A stretch of DNA of 6,956 nucleotides, taken from JAXHTH01 sp034211115 (GTDB taxonomy: Bacteria > Planctomycetota > Phycisphaerae > Phycisphaerales > SM1A02). The translations under genes were made by a program, and so were the position numbers. Below are positions 1 to 6,031 of the stretch, piece after piece (the stretch's first letter is position 1; each line of letters opens with the position of its first letter). The notes under the pieces are model-generated. The model was not told where the DNA came from. It ran no database searches and saw only the letters and a list, made by a program, of their open reading frames with translations. The stretch lies in contig JAXHTH010000026.1 in NCBI GenBank assembly GCA_034211115.1, positions 1-6,956 on the forward strand. The letters are read 5' to 3'.

Positions 1-380
1 CGAACATGCTCGAGCACCACTGGCTGCAGCAGCGGCGCAGCGAGTGCAACTCCAACTTCATCGGTGGAACCTATGCCGGTTGCGAGCCTTACTACTTCAA
101 CCACGGCTATGAATCCGTCCCCGTCGCGATGTTCTACGACGGCCACGTCGAGAGCATCGGCGTGCGCGAGGCGATCGCCGCCGACAGCCGCATGATCGCC
201 CAGACCGAGACCGAGGACTGGGGGCTGTGGAGCCGCGACACCCCGTTCGGCGGGACCGAAGAGCCCGCCCCCGACGGCGGGTACTTCATGGAGCTCAGCT
301 ACGACACCCTCTCCTTCACCAGCTTCCACATCCTGACGACGGACGGCATCCGGGGCCGCGACAAGCTCGGCGACGGCTGA
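1..380 (+). CDS. Prepilin-type N-terminal cleavage/methylation domain protein, C-terminal part (paralogue 1, 5' end outside window)
   Basis: Only the C-terminal 125 codons are visible; the reading frame is open from the left edge (bases 1-2 complete a split codon) and ends at TGA 378-380. The visible Met at base 6 is internal, because it aligns with Met254 of the complete paralogue at 838-1971. From that Met the two proteins match at 114 of 124 residues by eye. The region contains the DGHVES motif (DG-type C-terminal signature of planctomycete pseudopilin-like proteins) and a tail with SRDTPFGG and ending TTDGIRGRDKLGDG. The prepilin signal itself would lie left of the window, so the family call is by homology to the neighbour. 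Likely exported to the envelope as a minor pseudopilin or pilin-like structural protein; the exact role is unknown. An intrinsic terminator follows 37 bp after the stop. Confidence 0.85.
   Translation, partial: NMLEHHWLQQRRSECNSNFIGGTYAGCEPYYFNHGYESVPVAMFYDGHVESIGVREAIAADSRMIAQTETEDWGLWSRDTPFGGTEEPAPDGGYFMELSYDTLSFTSFHILTTDGIRGRDKLGDG
171..280 (+). repeat. 110-bp perfectly duplicated tract, copy 1 (inside prepilin paralogue 1)
   Basis: Bases 171-280 equal bases 1762-1871 at every position, synonymous sites included, at the same codon phase (offset 1591). The flanking coding DNA differs at about 15% (6-170) and 10% (281-380) of sites. It encodes the segment just after the DG motif. This looks like a gene-conversion tract between paralogues rather than a mobile repeat. 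Confidence 0.8.
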
Positions 381-417
381 TCCGCCCCTCTGCCGCGGGA
401 CGACGACTCCGAGACAG

Positions 418-447
418 CGGGCTGCCTCTCCAGGCAGCCCGTTTTTC
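418..447 (+). terminator. Intrinsic terminator of prepilin paralogue 1
   Basis: A perfect 9-bp GC-rich stem (CGGGCTGCC at 418-426 with GGCAGCCCG at 433-441) with a 6-nt loop is followed directly by TTTTTC at 442-447. It lies 37 bp after the stop at 378-380. This is a canonical Rho-independent terminator, and it separates the transcript of the first prepilin gene from the second. Confidence 0.9.
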
Positions 448-460
448 TTCTGGCCGGGCG

Positions 461-510
461 GGTCATCGTCCGCCTCCGCCGACCCGGCGGCCCCGCCGGC
501 GGTCATCGTC
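461..510. repeat. 10-bp direct repeat flanking a palindrome
   Basis: GGTCATCGTC occurs at 461-470 and again at 501-510. Between them lies the inverted repeat CCGGCGG-CC-CCGCCGG (484-499). It sits just downstream of the terminator and far upstream of the second prepilin gene. It could be a protein-binding site or chance in a GC-rich spacer; no function can be assigned. Confidence 0.3.
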
Positions 511-575
511 GCCCCCCTTTCCGGGCGTCCGGGGCCATGGAGACACGAAAGCCCGGACAATTCCTCGCTCGGCCG

Positions 576-604
576 TTGCAAAGGCATCAAGATATGCGAA
601 TATG
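576..604 (+). promoter_or_regulatory. Possible promoter for the second prepilin gene
   Basis: TTGCAA (576-581) resembles a -35 element (TTGACA) and lies 17 nt before AATATG (599-604), a poor -10 (3 of 6). This is the most AT-rich spot of the 451-837 spacer, which otherwise carries no gene. A start here would give a leader of roughly 225 nt before the ATG at 838. The call is weak and rests on base composition and spacing only. Confidence 0.25.
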
Positions 605-614
605 CGTGTATGGC
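591..614. repeat. Three-unit 8-bp tandem repeat upstream of prepilin gene 2
   Basis: The units GATATGCG (591-598) and AATATGCG (599-606) differ at one base, and TGTATGGC (607-614) is a degenerate third unit. The AT-rich motif stands out in a very GC-rich spacer and overlaps the possible -10 region. Short direct repeats at promoters often bind regulators; that is an inference here. Confidence 0.4.
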
Positions 615-658
615 CTCCCACGGGCGCTGATGTCCGGCGCCGCTGCGTGGGTGTTCAG

Positions 659-690
659 GCAGGCTCCGGCCATCATGTCTTCGAGCCTGC
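659..690 (+). promoter_or_regulatory. Leader hairpin candidate in the 5' region of prepilin gene 2
   Basis: GCAGGCTC (659-666) and GAGCCTGC (683-690) are perfect 8-bp inverted arms separated by 16 nt. No T-run follows, so it is not a typical terminator. If transcription starts near 600 it would fold in the long leader; otherwise it could be an operator. The rest of 691-820 shows no gene on either strand that I can support. Confidence 0.3.
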
Positions 691-823
691 GCGGTTCGTT
701 GCGGGGCCTCCCGCCGGCGGATGGCCGAGGGAAGGCGAGCACGCTCGGCCGATCCTTCGCCCACACGCGCGGAGCGCCCTGGTCCTCATCGTCGGCCGAA
801 GCCCCGGCAACGCACGAAAGGAT

Positions 824-828
824 AAGGA
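824..828 (+). promoter_or_regulatory. Ribosome binding site of prepilin gene 2
   Basis: AAGGA at 824-828, with a second AAAGGA at 817-822, lies 9 nt before the ATG at 838. This supports that start, which also places the prepilin signal at the extreme N-terminus as expected. Confidence 0.7.
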
Positions 829-837
829 CGCACCGTC

Positions 838-1971
838 ATGAGAAGACACACCCGTCACGCGTTTACCATCATCGAACTGCTCGTGGTGGTCTCGATCATC
901 GCCCTGCTCATCGGCATCCTGCTGCCCGCGATCACCAAGGCCCGCGATCAGGCGCGGCTCACCGTCTCCCAGACCAACCTGCGCAACCTCTCCACCGCGC
1001 ACGCCAATTACGCGGCGGAGTGGAACGACCGGCAGTTCACGCTGTGCGATGACAACCTCAGCCGCTACGGCAGCGGCATCAGCCAGGCCTACAACGGCTA
1101 CAAAGACCAGAACGGCGTCGATCACCCCCCCGTCCTGCTCGGCTGGGGCTACGGCCAGGACGGCGGCTACGGCCTGTGGGGCTACTGGATGTGGCACGCG
1201 GGCAACCACGGCCTGTGCGACCCCATCGTCTTCTCCGCGCATCCATACCTCGAGGGCTTCGGCGCCTTCCGCATCCCCAACGCCAAGCAGTTCAGCCAGT
1301 ACGTCACCGGCCGGTTCTACGATCCGTCCTTCTACGCTCCGAAGGACACGATCGTGTACGACTGGGTGAAGCCGTGCTTTGAGGATCCGGGCGAGTTCTG
1401 CACCGCGCTGCCCGACTACCAGGGCATGGTCGCGTGGTCGAGCTATTGCCTCTCGCCCGCGGCGATGTTCAGCCCGGACGTCATGAGGCATCCCGGCCCC
1501 AACGAGAACGACGGCTGGAAAGACCCGTATTCGCTCCCCTCGGGCTTCCGCTCTCCCTCCTACTCCCAGGCGCTTTATCCCGATCTGAAGACGATGATGC
1601 TCGAGCACCACTGGCTCCAGCAGCGCCGCAGCGAGTGCAATCCCGGCTTCATCGGCGGGACCTACGGCGGATGCGAGCCCTACTACTTCAACCACGGCTG
1701 GGAGTCGGTGCCTCTCGCCCTGTTCTTCGACGGCCACGTGGAGAGCATCGGCGTGCGGGAAGCGATCGCCGCCGACAGCCGCATGATCGCCCAGACCGAG
1801 ACCGAGGACTGGGGGCTGTGGAGCCGCGACACCCCGTTCGGCGGGACCGAAGAGCCCGCCCCCGACGGCGGCTACTTCATGGACATGAGCTACGACACCC
1901 TGTCGTTCACGAGCTTCCACGTCCTGACCACGGACGGCATCCGAGGCCGCGACAAGCTCGGCGACGGCTGA
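838..1971 (+). CDS. Prepilin-type N-terminal cleavage/methylation domain protein (paralogue 2, complete)
   Basis: A 377-aa pseudopilin-like protein. Residues 1-8 are a short basic leader (three Arg, two His) ending in Ala8. Then F9-T-I-I-E13 begins a hydrophobic helix of about 23 residues (LLVVVSIIALLIGILLPA). This is the type II secretion/type IV pilin signal: cleavage after Ala8 by a prepilin peptidase and N-methylation of Phe9 are expected, and Glu13 is the conserved E5. The following ARDQARL...TNLRNLSTAHANYAAEWND segment is the amphipathic helix extension typical of planctomycete members. The C-terminal domain carries DGHVE at 298-302 with His286 upstream (11 residues between His and Asp), then an unusual tail of about 75 residues. 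The body is rich in Trp, Tyr and Gly. The start is fixed by the Shine-Dalgarno at 824-828 and the signal position. Expected to be inner-membrane anchored and assembled into a pseudopilus-like structure; substrate and partners are unknown. Confidence 0.93.
   Translation: MRRHTRHAFTIIELLVVVSIIALLIGILLPAITKARDQARLTVSQTNLRNLSTAHANYAAEWNDRQFTLCDDNLSRYGSGISQAYNGYKDQNGVDHPPVLLGWGYGQDGGYGLWGYWMWHAGNHGLCDPIVFSAHPYLEGFGAFRIPNAKQFSQYVTGRFYDPSFYAPKDTIVYDWVKPCFEDPGEFCTALPDYQGMVAWSSYCLSPAAMFSPDVMRHPGPNENDGWKDPYSLPSGFRSPSYSQALYPDLKTMMLEHHWLQQRRSECNPGFIGGTYGGCEPYYFNHGWESVPLALFFDGHVESIGVREAIAADSRMIAQTETEDWGLWSRDTPFGGTEEPAPDGGYFMDMSYDTLSFTSFHVLTTDGIRGRDKLGDG
1762..1871 (+). repeat. 110-bp perfectly duplicated tract, copy 2 (inside prepilin paralogue 2)
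   Basis: Identical to 171-280. It codes for residues starting just after DGHVESIGVRE and ending in the PAPDGG segment. The boundaries are sharp: mismatches occur at the base immediately before and after. Confidence 0.8.
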
Positions 1972-2009
1972 TCGCCGATCGCGATCGCCCGAATCGACGC
2001 GTGATTCGA

Positions 2010-2040
2010 CGCCCCGGCCCGGAGTCCCGGGGCGTTTTCT
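2010..2040 (+). terminator. Intrinsic terminator of prepilin paralogue 2
   Basis: CGCCCCGG (2010-2017) pairs with CCGGGGCG (2027-2034) as a perfect 8-bp stem with a 9-nt loop, followed by TTTTCT (2035-2040). It lies about 40 bp after the stop at 1969-1971 and isolates the prepilin transcript from pgi. A small extra inverted repeat, GAATC/GATTC at 1991-1995/2003-2007, precedes it. Confidence 0.85.
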
Positions 2041-2096
2041 TGCGCGCGGCGTTTTCCGTCTTCACTCGGGCCGGACACGAATCAGAACGTGGCGTG

Positions 2097-2102
2097 TATG
2101 CT
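2097..2102 (+). promoter_or_regulatory. Possible -10 element giving a leaderless pgi mRNA
   Basis: TATGCT fits the TAnnnT form of a -10 box and ends 6 nt before the pgi ATG at 2109, so a transcript starting at the usual distance would begin at or next to the A of ATG. CGGACA at 2072-2077 (4 of 6 to TTGACA, 19-nt spacing) is a weak -35. No Shine-Dalgarno is visible before the ATG, which fits leaderless translation. The call is based on geometry alone. Confidence 0.35.
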
Positions 2103-2108
2103 GGGCGC

Positions 2109-3521
2109 ATGAGCAGCCTCACCCTCGATTACGCGAACTGTCTCTGCGACCGCGTCGGCGCGCACGGCATCGACGCGGATGACCTTGAGCAGGCCGGCCC
2201 CCGCCTCGCCGAGTTCACGCAGCGCCTCAACGAGTCATCCGGCACGGGCTGGGAGCGCTGGCGCCTCCTGCCCTTCGATCCGATGCGCGGCGAGCATATC
2301 GGGGCGGTGCGCGCGCTCGCCGACACCCTGCAGCCGGCGACGGACAACCTCATCGTCCTGGGGATCGGCGGCAGTGCATTGGGCAACATCGCCCTCCAGT
2401 CCGCCCTCAATCCCGGCACGTACAACCTCCTTCCGCGCGACGAGCGCGGCGGGCCGCGGCTGTTCGTCCTCGACAACGTCGATCCGCACCTCGTCCACCA
2501 GACTCTTCAATACGTCGCGAGCACCGATCCGGGCTTTGCGCGCACGATCGTCAACGTCATCAGCAAGTCGGGCGAGACGGCGGAGACCGCAGCCCAGTTT
2601 CTCATCGTCCGCAGCGAGCTTCAGAAGGCGCTGGGCGATCGATATGCCGAACACATCGTCGCCACGACCGACCCGGAGAAGGGCACGATGCGCGCGCTCT
2701 GCGATGCGGAGGGATACGCGACGCTGCCCGTGCCGGACGGCGTGGGCGGGCGGTTCAGCGTCCTCTCCCCCGTCGGCCTGTTCAGCGCCGCGATGTGCGG
2801 CATCGACACCGACCGGCTGCTCGACGGCGCGGCGGAGATGGACAGGCGTTGCCGGAGCACCGAACCGCGCTCGAACCCCGCGGCGACGCTCGCCTGGCTG
2901 CTCATCGAACTCGCCCGGCGCGGCAAGCCCAATCATGTCCTGATGCCCTACTGCAACGCCCTCTGCAGCCTCGCCGACTGGTTCCGGCAGCTCTGGGCCG
3001 AGTCGCTCGGGAAGCGCTTCGACCTCGACGGCCATGAGGTCTTCGCCGGCGCCACGCCCATCAAGTCGCTCGGCGCCACCGACCAGCACAGCCAGATCCA
3101 GCTCTACCGCGAGGGGCCCAATGACAAGGTCATCGGGTTCCTCGAGGTCGGGTCCTTTGATGCGGACATCGTCATCCCCTCGGATCTTGACGTCGAGAGC
3201 CTTCGTTACCTGCACGGCCGATCACTCGCCGAGCTTCTCGGCGCCGAGAAGCGCGCCACCGAGTACGCGTTGGTGGAAAGCGAGCGGCCGAACTTCACGA
3301 TCCGCTTCCCGCACCTGGAGGCGCACGCCGTCGGGCAGTTCATCCGGCTCTGGGAGATCACGACGGCCCATGCGGCCCTGCTGCTGAACATCGACGCCTA
3401 CGACCAGCCCGCCGTCGAGACGGGCAAGAAGGCGACCTTTGGCCTCATGGGCAAGGCGGGATTCGAGGACTGGAAGAGCAGGGTTCACCAGACGCTGGAG
3501 CCGACCGGGTTCACCATCTGA
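2109..3521 (+). CDS. pgi: Glucose-6-phosphate isomerase
   Basis: A 470-aa cytoplasmic enzyme interconverting glucose 6-phosphate and fructose 6-phosphate in glycolysis and gluconeogenesis; its length fits the shorter bacterial (about 450 aa) branch. Two SIS domains are recognisable. Phosphate/sugar-binding motifs are GIGGSALG at 85-92 and ISKSGETAET at 151-160; GVGGRFSVLSPVG at 211-223 is a family signature. Catalytic residues by family comparison are Glu298 in WAESLGK, His327 in ATDQHSQ and Lys440 in DQPAVETGK; the last motif has Ala where DQxGVE is common. The ATG at 2109 is preferred because the protein starts normally there. The frame is open far upstream through the preceding gene, and an in-frame GTG at 2094 would add only five residues. 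No clear Shine-Dalgarno is seen. It stands alone, after the terminator at 2010-2040, and its stop lies 1 nt from the convergent glycosyltransferase gene. Confidence 0.97.
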   Translation: MSSLTLDYANCLCDRVGAHGIDADDLEQAGPRLAEFTQRLNESSGTGWERWRLLPFDPMRGEHIGAVRALADTLQPATDNLIVLGIGGSALGNIALQSALNPGTYNLLPRDERGGPRLFVLDNVDPHLVHQTLQYVASTDPGFARTIVNVISKSGETAETAAQFLIVRSELQKALGDRYAEHIVATTDPEKGTMRALCDAEGYATLPVPDGVGGRFSVLSPVGLFSAAMCGIDTDRLLDGAAEMDRRCRSTEPRSNPAATLAWLLIELARRGKPNHVLMPYCNALCSLADWFRQLWAESLGKRFDLDGHEVFAGATPIKSLGATDQHSQIQLYREGPNDKVIGFLEVGSFDADIVIPSDLDVESLRYLHGRSLAELLGAEKRATEYALVESERPNFTIRFPHLEAHAVGQFIRLWEITTAHAALLLNIDAYDQPAVETGKKATFGLMGKAGFEDWKSRVHQTLEPTGFTI

Positions 3522-3522
3522 A

Positions 3523-5382
3523 TCATCGCCGCCGCGACCAGAGCTGATAGACGCGATCGGTGTCGATCTGCACGGGCCCCTCGTCGATCATGTTCGCCTC
3601 GTTCATGATGCGCTCGTACTTCGAGCCCCGCTTCGACAGCACGTAGACGACGTCCTCCGGTCGGGCGAGGTATTCGTCGAGCTCCTCCGGCCACACGTGC
3701 GGGATGAGCCGGCCGTAGTAGAACCGGAACTCTTCGTTGAGCATCTGCCGGTACTTGTCGTGATCGGTGACGCGCAGCGAACGGAGCGGGGCCCCGTCGA
3801 CGAGCCGCGCCAGCTCGCGCGCCGGCGCGCGAACCGGGTGCACCGCCGAGGGGGCAAGCGCGTAGTAATGCCAGACCAGGCCCAGCAGGCACATCCCCCA
3901 GACCGCGCCGATGATCGCGGCCGGCAGGGGCCGGTGGCGCAGGTGCACGCGGAGGCCGATGACGGCCAGGCCGCCGAGGACGATCGTGTAGAGCGCCGCC
4001 CACGGCCAGGCGACGGGGCGCACCACCGGCTCGGTCGGGTAATCGTCGCCGGTCACCCAGTCCCAGAGCGCGCCGCTGGTTCGCCCCGCCTCCTCGAGCC
4101 GCGCGGCGGTCTGTCGATGCCAGTCCGCCACCGCCTCGATGATCGGCTCCTGGAGTGCGAAGAAGAGACCGATGAACAGCGAGGCGACGATCAGCGCAAT
4201 CCAGTGCGCGCGGATCAGCCCGCCCGCCGATCGATCACGCTCACCCCGCTGCGCCATCGCATCGTGATCGCGCCAGACCCAACCGATGAGTAAAGCGGCG
4301 GCGGGCAGAATGGGCAGAATGTAGCGCTGCTGCTTGGCGGCCGGAATCGAGAAAAAGAGGAAGATGAGGACAAACCACAGCCAGGGCATGAGCAACCGGC
4401 GCCGCCGGCCCCGCGCGACGGGCATGAACGGGTGAATCAGGCCGCTGACGAGCCACAGCGTCCACGGCACCACCAGGGCGAAAATGCAGGCGTAGTAATA
4501 GAACTCCTGGGCATCCTCGCCCCGCGGCTGGGTGAACTCGCGCATCAGCTTCTCTTCCGCCGCCGAAAACGCCTGCGCGACGTGAAGATACCAGGGGACG
4601 ACCGCGAGGGCGGTGAGGCCCATCGCGACGAGCAGGCCGATGATCGACGCCTTCCGTCGGCCGGGCAGAAGAACGATCGCCCCGCCGACCGGGAGCACCA
4701 CCATCGCCACCGCGAGCGGGTTCTTGCTCATGGTCGACGCCGCCATCGCGAGGCCCGCGATGAGCCAGCCGAGGATGAGCCGCGCGCGCGACACCGGCCC
4801 GCCGCGTGGATTCATCGCCCACAAGGCGGCCGCGATCGACAGCGTCGCCCACGCCACGAAGTGGATGTCGTAGGATGACGTTCGCGCCTGACGCTGGAGG
4901 AAGAACGTCGAGCCCGCCACGAGGGTCGCGATCACCGCCAGCCGCAGGTCGGCCAGCGTGAGCCCCATCCAGAAGATCGACGCCAGCAGGATGAACCCCA
5001 TCGCCACCGCGAGCAGCCGCGCGCGGTAGAGCAGCAGGTCGGGCCCGGCCTCGGACGGGTCCAGATCCGCCCAGGCGAGGAAGTGCATCCACGTGACCAT
5101 CGGCGGCTTCTTGAGGCGCGGCTTCCAGTCGTGGCTGGGCACCAGCCACACCGCCCGATCGCCGGCGTGCATCCGCAGCCAGGTCTCCTGGGCCACGACG
5201 ACCGTCACGTTCTCCATGGTGTGGGTGGTGTCGCGGCCGCCCAGGTCGATGAGCAGCGCGGGCAGGCAGGCCAGCAGCGTCAGGAGCAGGGCCAGGCCGG
5301 CCAGGACGGGCCGGCGGCGCGGGGGCGGCTCATCGGCCAGCGCCGGGGGCGGGGCAGCGGGATGCGGGGCCTGGCGGTCCAT
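3523..5382 (-). CDS. ArnT/PMT-family GT-C glycosyltransferase, polytopic membrane protein
   Basis: A 619-aa protein with about 13 predicted membrane helices by eye, from residues 25-46 to 488-508, followed by a C-terminal hydrophilic domain of about 110 residues. Family marks: an acidic first outer loop with Asp51 and Glu57 after helix 1; KPPMVTW at 92-98 (the KPP motif of ArnT-like enzymes); a second acidic site, Asp172, in SSYDIHF; MSKNP at 218-222 in the place of the usual TKGP; and KQQRYILPILPA at 350-361. Members transfer a sugar from a polyprenyl-phosphate donor onto lipid or protein on the outer face of the inner membrane; the acceptor here cannot be inferred. The start is the ATG at 5380-5382, which has AGGAGG 4 nt upstream. 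An in-frame GTG at 5511 would add 43 basic residues without a Shine-Dalgarno and would overlap the divergent promoter. The N-terminal 24 residues are Pro/Arg-rich and cytoplasmic. Convergent with pgi, 1-nt gap. Confidence 0.9.
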   Translation of the reverse strand: MDRQAPHPAAPPPALADEPPPRRRPVLAGLALLLTLLACLPALLIDLGGRDTTHTMENVTVVVAQETWLRMHAGDRAVWLVPSHDWKPRLKKPPMVTWMHFLAWADLDPSEAGPDLLLYRARLLAVAMGFILLASIFWMGLTLADLRLAVIATLVAGSTFFLQRQARTSSYDIHFVAWATLSIAAALWAMNPRGGPVSRARLILGWLIAGLAMAASTMSKNPLAVAMVVLPVGGAIVLLPGRRKASIIGLLVAMGLTALAVVPWYLHVAQAFSAAEEKLMREFTQPRGEDAQEFYYYACIFALVVPWTLWLVSGLIHPFMPVARGRRRRLLMPWLWFVLIFLFFSIPAAKQQRYILPILPAAALLIGWVWRDHDAMAQRGERDRSAGGLIRAHWIALIVASLFIGLFFALQEPIIEAVADWHRQTAARLEEAGRTSGALWDWVTGDDYPTEPVVRPVAWPWAALYTIVLGGLAVIGLRVHLRHRPLPAAIIGAVWGMCLLGLVWHYYALAPSAVHPVRAPARELARLVDGAPLRSLRVTDHDKYRQMLNEEFRFYYGRLIPHVWPEELDEYLARPEDVVYVLSKRGSKYERIMNEANMIDEGPVQIDTDRVYQLWSRRR

Positions 5383-5386
5383 GCGG

Positions 5387-5392
5387 CCTCCT
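5387..5392 (-). promoter_or_regulatory. Ribosome binding site of the glycosyltransferase gene
   Basis: The minus strand reads ACAGGAGG-CCGC-ATG. AGGAGG (5387-5392) is a perfect anti-Shine-Dalgarno complement with a rather short 4-nt spacer. It decides the start at 5382 over the longer in-frame GTG at 5511. Confidence 0.75.
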
Positions 5393-5502
5393 GTCCGGGG
5401 GGCTCGAGCGGCTCCCCGCCGGCTCGGGACGCGGCACGATACCAGCTTTCCCCGCCGATGCGGGAACCGATCCGCCGCGCCGGCCTCCAAACGAACAGCG
5501 CC

Positions 5503-5509
5503 TATTATC
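5503..5509. promoter_or_regulatory. AT-rich promoter core, possibly bidirectional
   Basis: TATTAT (5503-5508, +) is a 5-of-6 -10 box for the FmdB-like gene; a start near 5515 leaves a leader of about 23 nt that includes GAGGG (5525-5529), 8 nt before the ATG. On the minus strand the overlapping bases 5504-5509 read GATAAT, also 5 of 6, facing the glycosyltransferase and giving a leader of about 115 nt. No good -35 was found for either direction. It is the only AT-rich stretch of the 155-bp divergent gap 5383-5537. Confidence 0.45.
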
Positions 5510-5537
5510 ACGATGAAGCAATTCGAGGGCTCGAACC

Positions 5538-5762
5538 ATGCCTCTGTATGAATACCGTTGCGAGGAAGACGGCACCACCATCACCCTCCTGCGCCCCATG
5601 GCCGACGCCGACAAGCCGGTGGAGGATCCGGAGGGCAAGGGCCGAACGTTCCGCCGCGCGCAGAGCACGTTCAGCGTGACCGCGGGCGGGCCTTCGCACG
5701 ACGCCGCTCCCGCCCCCGGGTCGTGCCCCACCTGCGGCCTGGACGGCCCGTGCGGACTCTAG
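5538..5762 (+). CDS. FmdB-like small zinc-ribbon protein, atypical cysteines
   Basis: A 74-aa protein starting MPLYEYRCEEDG, the hallmark N-terminus of the FmdB/CxxC putative regulatory family (MPxYEYxCxxCG). The usual first CxxC is reduced to a single Cys8 with Asp11 in the second position. The remaining cysteines sit in a C-terminal CPTCG...GPCG cluster (Cys63, Cys66, Cys72). The middle segment 19-47 (RPMADADKPVEDPEGKGRTF...STFSV) replaces the second zinc knuckle. Family members are soluble, with poorly defined roles; FmdB was first linked to formamidase/amidase regulation, so no specific function is claimed. The start is supported by GAGGG at 5525-5529 (8-nt spacer) and TATTAT at 5503-5508. 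It is a single gene, divergent from the glycosyltransferase, with no T-tailed terminator downstream; the first hairpin of the repeat region begins 60 bp after the stop. Confidence 0.85.
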   Translation: MPLYEYRCEEDGTTITLLRPMADADKPVEDPEGKGRTFRRAQSTFSVTAGGPSHDAAPAPGSCPTCGLDGPCGL

Positions 5763-5822
5763 CCCCCGGCCCGGATACTCCCCGATTCCCGCGCTGACCA
5801 TGTCCGCCCTCAATCGTTGACT

Positions 5823-5957
5823 CCCGGCGCGGAGCGCCGGGCCACCATTGCCGTCGATGCGCCGCTCGGGCGCGCGGAGTGATCGAACCCACCCTCAGCA
5901 CAACCCCCGGCAAAGCCGGGGGCGAACGGGTGATCTCATCATGGCGGCACGCAGGGC
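5823..5957. repeat. 135-bp hairpin-bearing repeat, copy A
   Basis: Matches 6066-6200 at 134 of 135 bases (A at 5949, G at 6192); weaker similarity (ATCGT.GA) continues for a few bases upstream. It contains a perfect 8-3-8 hairpin at 5823-5841 (CCCGGCGC-GGA-GCGCCGGG), a 5-5-5 hairpin at 5859-5873, and a second perfect 8-3-8 hairpin at 5904-5922 (CCCCCGGC-AAA-GCCGGGGG). It also has the short palindrome TGATCTCATCA at 5931-5941. It has no terminal inverted repeats or transposase. The nature fits a REP/BIME-like dispersed element or a structured RNA unit; which one cannot be decided from two copies. Confidence 0.85.
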
Positions 5958-5963
5958 CCTTCG

Positions 5964-5982
5964 CCCCGGGCTGTGCCCGGGG
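5964..5982. repeat. 8-3-8 hairpin between repeat copies
   Basis: CCCCGGGC-TGT-GCCCGGGG is a perfect inverted repeat of the same geometry (8-nt arms, 3-nt loop) as the two hairpins of the 135-bp element, but with its own arm sequence. Its 3' part belongs to an 18-bp near-repeat (5968-5985 against 6017-6034, one mismatch in the loop). Confidence 0.7.
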
Positions 5983-6012
5983 AGGGGGCGAGAAATGGAC
6001 CAGGTCCAATTA

Positions 6013-6031
6013 TCGCGGGCTCTGCCCGGGG
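6013..6031. repeat. Degenerate 8-3-8 hairpin
   Basis: A related copy of the preceding hairpin, 49 bp further on, with loop TCT. Only the five inner pairs and an outer C-G remain, with one G-G mismatch and a possible T-G end pair. The loop-proximal 18 bp match the previous unit at 17 positions, so it appears to be a decayed copy. Confidence 0.5.

Noticed and set aside
673..1920. 415-codon open frame on the minus strand opposite the prepilin gene
   Set aside because: It is the antisense shadow of a well-supported gene with a Shine-Dalgarno, prepilin signal and paralogue. Its composition (runs of Ala, Val, Gly, Arg) is typical of GC-rich antisense frames.
2235..3215. 326-codon open frame on the minus strand opposite pgi
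   Set aside because: pgi is certain from its catalytic motifs, and the antisense product has no recognisable domain.
3523..5511. Longer glycosyltransferase starting at GTG 5511
   Set aside because: It would add 43 basic residues lacking family similarity and would overlap the divergent promoter core; the ATG at 5382 has a perfect AGGAGG.
5877..5900. tRNA-like T-loop (GGGTTCGATC on the minus strand) inside the repeat
   Set aside because: The flanking bases do not form a T-stem, and no acceptor, D or anticodon arms could be found.
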